From NCBI GenBank assembly GCA_947623455.1, contig OX392529.1, positions 63,425,686 through 63,489,685 on the forward strand: a stretch of DNA of 64,000 nucleotides. Reading direction: 5' to 3'. A program made the position numbers and the translations under genes. The notes beneath the pieces were generated by a model that saw nothing but the letters and a program-made list of their open reading frames with translations, made no database searches and was not told the DNA's origin. Of this stretch, positions 41,801 to 53,800 are shown in pieces; the first letter of the stretch is position 1; every line of letters begins with the position of its first letter. The DNA is from Mimachlamys varia (Eukaryota > Mollusca > Bivalvia > Pectinida > Pectinidae).

Positions 41801-44800
41801 GATTCGACTTTTTCTGTACATAATTTCAGGTAAACAATAACGGCCTCTTGACATTTGAGAAGGAGAAAAAGTCGTACAAACCTGAAGAATTCCCTCTGGC
41901 CGACAACACGTCTGTGATAGCTGTATTCTGGGCTGATGTGGACACACAGAGAGAGGGCGGAAATGTGACGTACCGACAAGTAACAGACCCGGCTCTTCTT
42001 ACCAGGGCATCAGAAGAAGTTAGGAAATACTTCTTTTTGAGAAGAGAATTCACGTGGATGTTAATCGCTACTTGGTTCGAGGTTGGATACTATGGGGCAT
42101 CTAGCTCCGGTAATTTACGGGTAAGTGATATCAGGCAAGGGGAATTACGGGTAAGTGGTATCAGGCAATGGGGGACTACGGGTAAGTGATATCAGGCGAT
42201 GGGGGACTAGGGGTAAGTGATATCAGGCAAGGGGAATTACAGGTAAGTGATATCAGGCAAGGGGACTACGGGTAAGTGATATCAGGCAAGGGGAATTACG
42301 GGTAAGTGATATCAGGCAAGGGGGACTACGGGTATGTGATTGTCACATCGCTGGTGGTGACACCCCCTGTCACAGAAGTTGTTACAGTGCTGAGTGTGAC
42401 GCTGCAAGTGGTATTATTGTACACATTTTCCTTTCTTTTGCAGAAAAACACATTCCAGTTGGTGCTAGCGACGAATGGGGAGGAGTCCTACGCGTTCTTT
42501 TTATACAACAAACTGCAGTGGACGACAGGCTCAAACAGCCGTGGCAACTCGTCAACGGGACTTGGGGGATACCCGGCCCAGGTAACACTGACACTAAATA
42601 GCTACATGTATATATGGCAACTCGTCCACGGGACTTGGGGGATACCCGGCCCAGGTAGCACTGACACTAAATAGCTATATATGGCAACTCGTCCACGAGA
42701 CTTGGTGGACACTCGGCCCAGGTAACACTGACACTAAATAGCTATATATGGCAACTCGTCCACGAGACTTGGTGGACACCCGGTCCAGGTAACACTGACA
42801 CTAAATAGCTATATATGGCAACTCGTCCACGGGACTTGGGGGATACCCGGCCCAGGTAACACTGACACTAAATAGCTATATATGGCAACTCGTCCACGAG
42901 ACTTGGTGGACACTCGGCCCAGGTAACACTCTCACTAAATAGCTATATATGGCAACTCGTCCACGGGACTTGGTGGACACCCGGCCCAGGTAACACTGAC
43001 ACTAAATAGCTATATATGGCAACTCGTCCACGGGACTTGGGGGATACCCGGCCCAGGTAACACTGACACTAAATAGCTATATATGGCAACTCGTCCACGA
43101 GACTTGGTGGACACCCGGCCCAGGCAACACTGTCACTAAATAGCTATATATGGCAACTCAATCGACAGAAGCACAAATTTCCTGATCAGTTATGATTTAA
43201 TCCTTTCGTTTTACTTTGGCGTGAAATTTCTGTAACTCTTTTCAATGTTCATTCAGTAGTACTAACGTATGACTATGGTGGTTAGTTGTAGGTTGGTGTT
43301 ATCATTTTTGTGTAGGTGGGTGTTATCATTTTTGTGTTAGTTGGTGTTATAATTTTTGTGTGTGTGTGGGTGTTATAATTTGTGTGGAGGTGGGTGTTAT
43401 AATTTTTGTGTTAGTTGGTGTTATCATTTTTGTGAAAGTGGTATTATAATTTGTGTGTATGTGGGTGTTATCATTTTTGTGTATGTTAATGTTATCATTT
43501 TTGTGTATGTTGATGTTATCAATTTTGTGAAGGTTGGTGTTATCAATTTTGTGAAGGTTGGTGTTATCATTTTTGTGAAGGTTGGTGTTATCATTTTTGT
43601 GAAGGTGGTATTATAATTTGTGTGTAGGTGGGTGTTATCATTTTTGTGTAGCTGGGTGTTATCATTTTTGTGAAGGTTGGTGTTATCATTTTTGTGAAGG
43701 TTGGTGTTATCATTTTTGTGAAGGTTGGTGTTATCATTTTTGTGAAGGTGGTATTATAATTTGTGTGTAGGTGGGTGTTATCGTTTTTGTGAAGGTTGGT
43801 TTTATCATTTTTGTGTAGCTGGGTGTTATCATTTTTGTGAAGGTTGGTGTTATCATTTTTGTGAAGGTGGTATTATAATTTGTGAAGGTTGGTGTTATCA
43901 TTTTTGTGAAGCTTGGTATTTATCATTTTGTGTAGCTAGGTGTTATCATTTTTGTGAAGGTTGGTGTTATCATTTTTGTGTAGCTGGGTGTTATCATTTT
44001 TGTGAAGGTTGGTGTTATCATTTTTGTGAAGGTTGGTGTTATCATTTTTGTGAAGGTTGGTGTTATCATTTTTGTGAAGGTGGATGTTATCATTTTTTGA
44101 AGGTTGGTGTTATCATTTTTGTGAAGGTTGGTTTTATCATTTTTGTGTAGCTGGGTGTTATCATTTTTGTGAAGGTTGGTTTTATCATTTTTGTGTAGCT
44201 GGGTGTTATCATTTTTGTGTAAATGGATGTTATCATTTTTGTGTAGCTGGGTGTTATCATTTTTGTGTAAGTGGATGTTATCATTTTTGTGTAGCTGGGT
44301 GTTATGATTTTTGTGAAGGTTGGTGTTATTATTTTTGTGTAGGTGGGTTTTAACTCTGAGGACGGAGTAAGTTACTTCAGTGTGGACGGAGCTCAGACAG
44401 ACGCCGTCATCAACCTGACCAGAACCAGTAACGTCGGGGAAGCGGGGAAGTGGGTGTTTGGTGTGTCCGGCACCGCCATCAGGGATGTCCAGTGTAACCA
44501 CGATGGTCAGTATACCCTTGCTAGTTCTGATAAACGTTAGTGCATGTTCAACATATGTTCATTATGATTTGTTTAATTTTGAAAAGAGGAAAAAAAGCCA
44601 CAGGATTTTCGAACAAAGTTTATTTTCATGACACTTCCAACTGGTTGAAAACTTTGTTGTTTGCCGTTTGAAAACATGACAATCATGGTTATATAGTGCC
44701 AATTTTTTTCTTCTTTTTGTTTCTTCAGTGCAAATTAAAATTGTGCCAAATAACGGCTATATGTTTGGAGGCGAAGAATTCAGAGTCAGCGGCCCGTGCT

Positions 44801-47800
44801 TTCAGCCGGACTACAACGTAACGGCACGCATTGTGCAAACGAACTCGACATTTCAGTGTGCAGTCATTAACTTTGTGTCAGCGAAGTGTGTGCTGCCACC
44901 TATATTCAAAACAGGGGAGATGACTCTGGAATTAAATCCGTACGGGATTAGCTGGAATTACTCTACAATTCTTCAAATAAGTAAGTGGAAGAAGACATTT
45001 ATCGGTATGATGTCAACTTTAACTATATATTTGTCTTCTAACCGTAAATACTGCTGTTAAGGCCCAATATACGTAACTTTCGGCAAATCTTGAAGCGAAA
45101 ATCAAGCTTAATAAGTTTTTATATTTATTTTTCTGTCATGACTTTCTTGTTAGTTACCGCTTGGGTTTACTTCGTTTAAGGCTTATTTTTGCATGGTTAT
45201 CAACTGGAAATTTTTTCAGATTTTTTTCAGAATCACGAAAAAATTCCTGAAGTTCCGTATATTGGGCCTTTAATACTACTCTAATTTCCCGTGAATTCTA
45301 CTGTAACTTCGCATGAATACTACTGTAATCCCGTGAATACTGCTGTGATTTCCCAAGAACACGGCTGTAATTTTGTTATTTCCCGTGAATAATGCTGTGA
45401 TTTCCCGTGAATACTGATTTGATTTCCCTTGAATAATGATTTGATTTCCCGTGAATACTAATTGGATTTCCCGTGAATACTGATTTGATTTCCCGTGAAT
45501 ACTGATTTGATTTCCCGTGAATACTAATTTGATTTCCCGTGAATACTAATTGGATTTCCCGTGAATACTAATTTGATTTCGCGTGAATACTGATTTGATT
45601 TCCCGTGAATACTGTTGTAATGTTGGCTTGAAAACTCTACCTCAAGCACCCCCGCTACCCTGATATCTCATGATATGTTCGACTCAGTCTATGTAACATG
45701 TTCCGACTTTAATAACATATCGTTTTATTGTAGATAACGTAGCGTCGATGGCGCCAAAAGTAGTGAGAAAACAAATCGATCAGTGGATCGTCGGCAATCG
45801 GGTGGAGGTGGAATGGAACTCCACTGGTCTGCCGTCCAGCCAGCATTGGACCGTAGAATTGATGGGATACCAGGTAGAATAAATAGAAATAAACACTTAA
45901 TCAAACCCAAAACCTAAAAGCAAATATCAAATGAATGTGGTGTTGGATAAAACAATATAATGTCGGATGATTTTACAATCGTTTAGTCAATGGTATGTAA
46001 ACATAAGCAGGTTGTTTTGATAAGTTACATCCGTCATTTGTGATATCCGTTGTTTTATTTTCCAGTATAAGAATGGCGTCCCGAACTTTGTTGCTGTGCA
46101 ACTGTTGGATTTCAATGAAACGTCCAAGTCCTTTATATTACCGGCATCGCTGAGGGCATATCAGTCCGCCGCCGTCCGTGTGCGGGAGAGTCAGCCTGTT
46201 TCATGGAGGTAGGTGTACGACACTGGGGTAGGGTAAACAGGGAGGTAGGTGTACGACACTGGGGGGTAGGGTAAACAGGGTGGTAGGTGTATGACACTGG
46301 GGGTAGGGTAAACAGGGAGGTAGGTGTATGACACTGGGGATAGGGTAAACAGGGAGGTAGGTGTACGACACTGGGGGTAGGGTAAACAGGGAGGTAGGTG
46401 TACCACACTGGGGGTAGGGTAAACAGGGAGGTAGGTGTACCACACTGGGGGTAGGGTAAACAGGGAGGTAGGTGTATGACACTGGGGATAGGGTTAATAG
46501 GGAAACAGGGAGGTAGGTGTACGACACTGGGGTAGGGTAAACAGGGAGGTAGGTGTACGACAATGGGGGTAGGGTAAACAGGGAGGTAGGTGTACGACAC
46601 TGGGGGTAGGGTAAACAGGGAGGTAGGTTTACGACAATGGGGGTAGGGTAAACAGGGAGGTAGGTGAACGACAATGGGGGTAGGGTAAACAGGGAGGTAG
46701 GTGTACGACACTGGGGGTAGGGTAAACAGGGAGGTAGGTGTACGACACTGGGGGTAGGGTAAACAGGGAGGTAGGTGTACGACACTGGGGGTAGGGTAAA
46801 CAGGGAGGTAGGTGTACGACACTGGGGGTAGGGTAAACAGGGAGGTAGGTGTACGACACTGGGGGTAGGGTAAACAGGGAGGTAGGTGTACGACACTGGG
46901 GTAGGGTAAATAGACTGTCGATAGTGTCATGGCTACCTTTGTATCAGTAAAACAAGAGGTTATCCTCAGTGGTATTGTCCTAATACAATCTTAACTGATG
47001 TCAACGACAACAGTGAAAGAAAGCATTTTAATAATCCATACTTATGTCATCAATTCGAAAAAAAGTAGTAGTATCGACAACAGTATAATCTATTTTGAAG
47101 CTTTGTGGTCCGATACGGTATTGTATCTATTGTCACGTGGAGAGACACAGCCTTGCATAGCAATATCAGGAAGTTACAACCAGTTCAACGGGTCCAGACC
47201 TTTCGGCCTGGTGGTAGCGTCCTGGCTCCCTCTGGTTGGCGCCCCGCTTGTCTCACTAGTTTCATTTATTCTCTTTCTCGTTAAACGTTGTCTATTGCCC
47301 ATGTCTAGGTGTTGTATGTACTATTTGTCACGATGATTATTTCTTAAATATGGTTACAGCCCCTGATGCCCCTGCGTCGTGACGGATCTGGTTTGAGCTG
47401 TGTGACTGCGTTCTTCTATATTCCGTCAATACATAACACTATACCGCTATCTATACCGGGTTTTATTGTTTCAGTGTACCGGAAGCTGAATATGTGTGTT
47501 TGATACATTAATGTATCTGGACTATGCATAACTTTGATTGTAGCTGTGTGGTCCGATACATTACTAGCATACTGTATCTTGTCTTGTTTTAGCGAACCGG
47601 TAGCTGTGTGGTCCGATGTGTTTCCAGTCAGATTGAATGCCAACTGGTCCTCTTTAATGTGTTCTTCTTGGAACACTACGGACAACCTCCTGCCCAGTGT
47701 TAGTAGCAAGAATCTAGCTTGTCCGTGTATTGTCAGGCAGGCATCCCGTGACACAGGCAGGTTCGCTTTAGACCCTCTGTGCAGTTTAGACAATTCTAAC

Positions 47801-50800
47801 GGACCATCAAATTGTGTTTACAAACCTGGTGCTGTTCAGTGCTTTTTACGTATTCAGCAAAGGTAAGTTCACAAAGGGAGTTATAATAGTTTAAACATGA
47901 TATTGTTCTGTAGGATAAATATATCCATGACAAGGTCAACCGAGTAAAATAAGAAATATCTGTATTAACTCTCTGGGTTCCATCGTCTTTGAAGTTCCCA
48001 CTATCTTGACAATATTTGACTGAGAACCTCAACCCTTTCGTCTTGCGTCCCGTGTATATTGCCTGTTTCTATGCACATTTTGTTCCATTTTCGTTGATAG
48101 ATAGTTTCTGTTTGCCGAGTCGTTATGAAAACGTTAATGACACAGGAATACCATCGTTTGAAGGGAGATAACTCCCAAATGAAATGAAATCAGTCGGATA
48201 TCATGCTGAATGTACATAATGTATATGAAGCCCTGGCCAAGCACCATTTTAGACACAGTTTTACGCTATCACAAAATACCTCGACCAATCTGTCTCTTTT
48301 TTACCCGATCTTTTAACTTACTCTGACTATTTCATATCTGTCGGTAGCTCCATGAAGTTCGTAAACTCACATAGGATGATTCGCCATCTGACTATTTCAT
48401 ATCTGTCGGTAGCTCCATGAAGTTCGTAAACTCACATAGGATGATTCGCCATCCCAGTTCGACTTTAACCAGATACTTTATAATCCCTCATATCAGTTCG
48501 ACTTTAACCAGATCCTTTATAATCCTCCATCTCAGTTCGACTTTAACCAGATACTTTATAATCCCCCATCTCAGTTCGACTTTAACCAGATACTTTATAA
48601 TCCCCCATATCAGTTCGACTTTAACCAGATCCTTTATAATCCCCCATCTCAGTTCGACTTTAACCAGATCCTTTATAATCCCCCATCTCAGTTCGACTTT
48701 AACCAGATACTTTATAATCCTCCATCTCAGTTCGGCTTTAACCAGATACTTTATAATCCTCCATCTCAGTTCGACTTTAACCAGATACTTTATAATCCTC
48801 CATCTCAGTTCGACTTTAACCAGATCCTTTATAATCCCCCATCTCAGTTCGACTTTAACCAGATACTTTATAATCCCCCATCTCAGTTCGACTTTAACCA
48901 GATACTTTATAATCCCCCATCTCAGTTCGACTTTAACCGGATCCTTTATAACCCCCCGTCTCAGTTCGGCTTTAACCAGATACTTTATAATCCTCCATCT
49001 CAGTTCGACTTTAACCGGATACTTTATAATCCTCCATCTCAGTTCGACTTTAACCAGATACTTTATAATCCTCCATCTCAGTTCGACTTTAACCAGATAC
49101 TTTATAATCCTCCATCTCAGTTCGACTTTAACCAGATACTTTATAATCCTCCATCTCAGTTCGGCTTTAACCAGATACTTTATAATCCTCCATCTCAGTT
49201 CGACTTTAACCGGATCCTTTATAATCCTCCATCTCAGTTCGACTTTAACCAGATACTTTATAATCCTCCATCTCAGTTCGACTTTAACCAGATACTTTAT
49301 AATCCCCCATCTCAGTTCGACTTTAACCAGATACTTTATAATCCTCCATCTCAGTTCGACTTTAACCAGATCCTTTATAATCCTCCATCTCAGTTCGACT
49401 TTAATCAGGTCCTTTATTCTGTTTTCAGTGGATCGAGTACCGGTGCTTCGTGTTGCTATGATCAAAGCGGTGATTTGATTGACTTCCGTGACAGTAATGG
49501 AGGTGGCAGTTCTTTACGTTATACCATTCGATCTCAGGAAAACGACGCAGTGCCTTTCTTTTCTTTCTTTGAGGAGGATCTTCTTGCTTCCTTACATTGT
49601 TGTCAGTATTCTGTGGACATGTGCCAATTGTTTAAGGAGAAACGTCCACCCGTCACGTGTGATCAGTATGAACCTCCCACAGCAGGTTTGTATACTTCAA
49701 TCATACACAACAACACTTGCAGATTGCGATATCATTTTGAAACAAACTAGAAAAGCAATTGTTTTCCTTAATGTAGGCCTTATATGTAACATGTTTATAT
49801 GTTCTTGTCCATTATGGCTTAGCCTCAAGTCCCTTGTCTTTGAACGGTTGTTTGTTTTTGTCAGCCCAAGCTAAGTCCCTTGTCTTTGAACGGTTGTTTG
49901 TTTTTGTCAGCCCAAGCTAAGTCCCTTGTCTTTGAACGGTTGTTTGTTTTTGTCAGCCCAAGCTAAGTCCCTTGTCTTTGAACGGTTGTTTGTTTTTGTC
50001 AGCCCAAGCTAAGTCCCTTGTCTTTGAACGGTTGTTTGTTGTTGTCAGCCCAAGCTAAGTCCCTTGTCTTTGAACGGTTGTTTGTTTTTGTCAGCCCAAG
50101 CTAAGTCCCTTGTCTTTGAACGGTTGTTTGTTTTTGTCAGCCCAAGCTAAGTCCCTTGTGTTTGAACGGTTGTTTGTTTTTGTCAGCCCAAGCTTAGTCC
50201 CTTGTCTTTGAACGGTTGTTTGTTTTTGTCAGCCCAAGCTTAGTCCCTTGTCTTTGAACGGTTGTTTGTTTTTGTCAGCCCAAGCTTAGTCCCTTGTCTT
50301 TGAACGGTTGTTTGTTTTTGTCAGCCCAAGCTAAGTCCCTTGTCTTTGAACGGTTGTTTGTTTTTGTCAGCCCAAGCTAAGTCCCTTGTCTTTGAACGGT
50401 TGTTTGTTTTTGTCAGCCCAAGCTGTAGGAGATCCACACCTGACGACACTGGACGGGAAAGACTACACCTTCAATGGTTTAGGGGATTTCATTTTAGTAG
50501 AAGACGACACTTCCAGCGTGGTAGTCCAAGTCCGTACAGCGCAGGCGCAGGATACGGAAGGTAGGCATAGTTACATCTCTCCCTTCTTAAGCTTAGTAAA
50601 CTCTGACTGGGTATACACGATTCACGATGTACAGTAGAAAGGTTTGGCGAAATTATTTCTGTTTCAAGTACTGCGCCGGTCCACGCTTCAGAACGACAAC
50701 TTTTAAATGACAGCCGTTCATTGGTCCCATTTGAGATCTATGACGTCTAATTTAACAATAGATATATGGTGTAAACGTCTTATTCTATTGATGCTCGTTC

Positions 50801-53800
50801 GACGTTAATGCCACAAATGGCGGCTTCCTGTTGCTACGTCCGACCGTGTCACTACCAAATCCGTGTGGCATTGTGTCTACATAACGACTATTGTAATCTA
50901 ATAAGTATGTAACCAAAGAAGAAAAATATTGAAGTTTTTTTGCGTATTTTTTGAACTTACCACTATATCGAATAAGATTTACGGAATTAGCAACCACGGC
51001 TATCGTGATTACCAAAGTAAAAGCCTGACTCGGCTATCGTAATTACCAAAGTAAAAGCCTGACTCGGCTATCGTGATTACCAAAGTAAAAGCCTGCCCCG
51101 AATGTGTTTTTCTTCGTATAGTATTTAAACATTGTAAATAATGTCAATAAAAGGTTTGTACTTTATTTTGACTGCGTATTCGATTGTATGCCCGTTGTTG
51201 GCGACAAACATATTCACTATGGATAGCTAACGCTCACCATAGAGTATGTTCGTTGCCAACTGAGGACATAATACCGTGTACGCAGTCAAATTAAGGTACA
51301 CTCATTTAATGTATCTCATAAAGACAGGATGCTTGTAAAATAACCTTCATGACTTACATAGCGCAAAATGAACCATTTCCGGCGATATAACTTACTTACT
51401 TAAACAACAAGAAGGTTTGCTTACCACGTCGATCGTATATACCCTTCTGAACTTCAAATCAAAGACACAACAGACTCTTCTACATCAGCTGCTTACCTCG
51501 AACTCTACTTAAACTACGACCAACATGGACAGCTTACTACTAAGCTTTACGATAAACGTGATGATTTTCTGATCGTGAACTTTCCATTTCTTGATAGTAA
51601 CATCCCTGCTTCTCCAACCTATAGTGCTTGCATGTCGCAGTTGATTCGATATTCTAGGACTTGCTCTAAATATCGGGATTTTCGTGATCGATGTCGACTG
51701 CTGACAAACAAACTAACAACACAAGAATTCGAGAGATACAGGTTGATCAGAACTATGGACAAGTTTTATGGTCGCCATCTTTGTCTCACTGAGAAATATT
51801 CTGTATCTTTAAGTGATATGAAGATGGACGTTTTGAGTATGCTCATTAGTGTGTTTACTTGTTGTGATTGACAATGCTACTCGGTTCTCATTTTGAGAAT
51901 GTTTACATGGATGTGACAAAGATTTACATAGCGGGTGTCGTCGATGAAGCAGAAGACGCTTACTCTTCCGGAACACCTGGTCTTATTCTCTTGTACTTTT
52001 ACAATAGTCTCCATGTAAATCTTTTCTTTGTTCATGTTTTGCCCCTGGTTTAATCGATTTTGAGTTTGGATTATGATTTTGTTAACGCTTCGGTATTCTC
52101 TTATTTATTTACGCTTAATTTGATTAAAGTGTAATATTTGCGTTCCTCTTCCAGGTCATTACCAGAACGCAAGCATTTTTACTGGCGTTGCCATGACGTC
52201 AAAGGGAGTGTCTGACGTAATTGAAGTACATCGTGACACTAATACTGTGTCACGGATCCTGGTCAACGGCGTGTTTGTCAATAACGAGTTATCTACCTCA
52301 GTCACACAGTTTAAAGGTGAGTACCAAATACAGATAACATTTTCTATCAAGTTACTTCGTGCTACATTGTGATGGAAAACAGCCTTCACGCACTTACCTG
52401 ACGTCATGATGTCGGCGTTTGAAGTCATCATTGACTTTCAGCACCACAATAAAATTGACATTATTTGATTGATGTGATATATAGCAAATGATAGTCTTGG
52501 AGGATTGACATGTCTTATTGGTGTGGTAATTTCGAGCACGGAAGAAACATAATCTTGGTGAAGATTGTAAATCATCTTAAAGGTGTTCTCCTTACCTTGC
52601 AGGTCTGTCTGTTCAGAAGATTCGGACGGACGCCACGACAGATAATATCTTGGTTGTGTTAGAGTCCACGGGCCTGTCCGTGTCTATGGATGTCACGTCC
52701 GACCTCGTCAATGTCCTTGTCATGGTGGGGGACGACGGGATGAAAGGTAACCACCATACTGAATGATGTATCGCCCTGTCCGGGTAGGATAGGCCAACCT
52801 GAAGCACTTTATAGTACATCGATAATTCATCCAACTGTTATTATAACGCAGTAAAATAAAGTTACCGACCAAGAAAAAATATAAAAGGAAGATACAACAG
52901 AAAACCATTCCGATGCTTTCAGCTCAATGAGATTTAATGTTGTTTTAAAGAATTCTGTGGAGCTGCTTAATGAGATGACAGTGCTATACCACTTGGCTGA
53001 AATTTTGGAAGAGCTTATCTTGATTGGTACCAAAAATCTTGCCAAATCCTTTAATTTCACTTTCAGACATATCGACGACGTGTTGTCTATAAACAACGAG
53101 AAATGTGTTGACCATGTCGATCGTAAATAATATTCTGGACTTGAATAAAGGACACAACCGACTCTTCTACATCAGCTACTTACCTCGATCTCTAATTAAA
53201 CTATGATCAACATGGACAACTTACTACTAAGCTATACGATAAACGTGACGATTTCAATTTTCCGATCGTTAACTTTCCATTTCTTGATAGTAACATCCCT
53301 GCTTCTCGAACCTATGGTGTTTATGTGTCACAGTTAATTCTTTATTCTATGGGTTACTCTAAAGGTCGAGATTTTCGTGATCGATGTCGACTACTGACAA
53401 ACAAACTAACAACACAATGATTCGAGAGAAGCAGGTTGATCAGAACTCATTGAGAAATATTTCGTATTTTTGCGTGATTTGAAAATGAACGTTTTTTATT
53501 ATGCTTATTAGTGTGTTTACTTGTTGTGATTGACAACGATGAATCAGTTCTCATTTTGAGGACTTGATGTTTACATGGATGTGACAAAACTTTACATGGC
53601 GGGTGTCGTCGATGATTTTGTTCATATTTAGCCCCTGGTTTAATCGATTTTGAGTTCGGATTATGGTTTTGTTGTTGCTTCGGTATTCTCTGTTTTTTGT
53701 TCATATGAATTGCCTGTGTCATGCTTAGATGAAAAGCTACCACTTCGTCCCAATAACCGAAAGGCATTGGGAACTGATATTTTTCGCCTGTGGCATGCTT

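Noticed and set aside
46133..46930. 265-codon minus ORF rich in proline and tyrosine (YLPVYPTP)
   Set aside because: It looks like a structural-protein repeat, but it is the reverse strand of the 37-bp array next to exon 7 and overlaps exon 7 itself.
46998..47336. Additional exon or a separate membrane protein (hydrophobic ORF)
   Set aside because: Exon 7 (phase 2) joins exon 8 (phase 2) directly and no extra residues are needed. The hydrophobic stretch matches no family.
48417..49478. 353-codon plus and 325-codon minus ORFs
   Set aside because: 39-bp period, both strands open. The plus ORF overlaps exon 9 in a different frame from the AMOP sequence.
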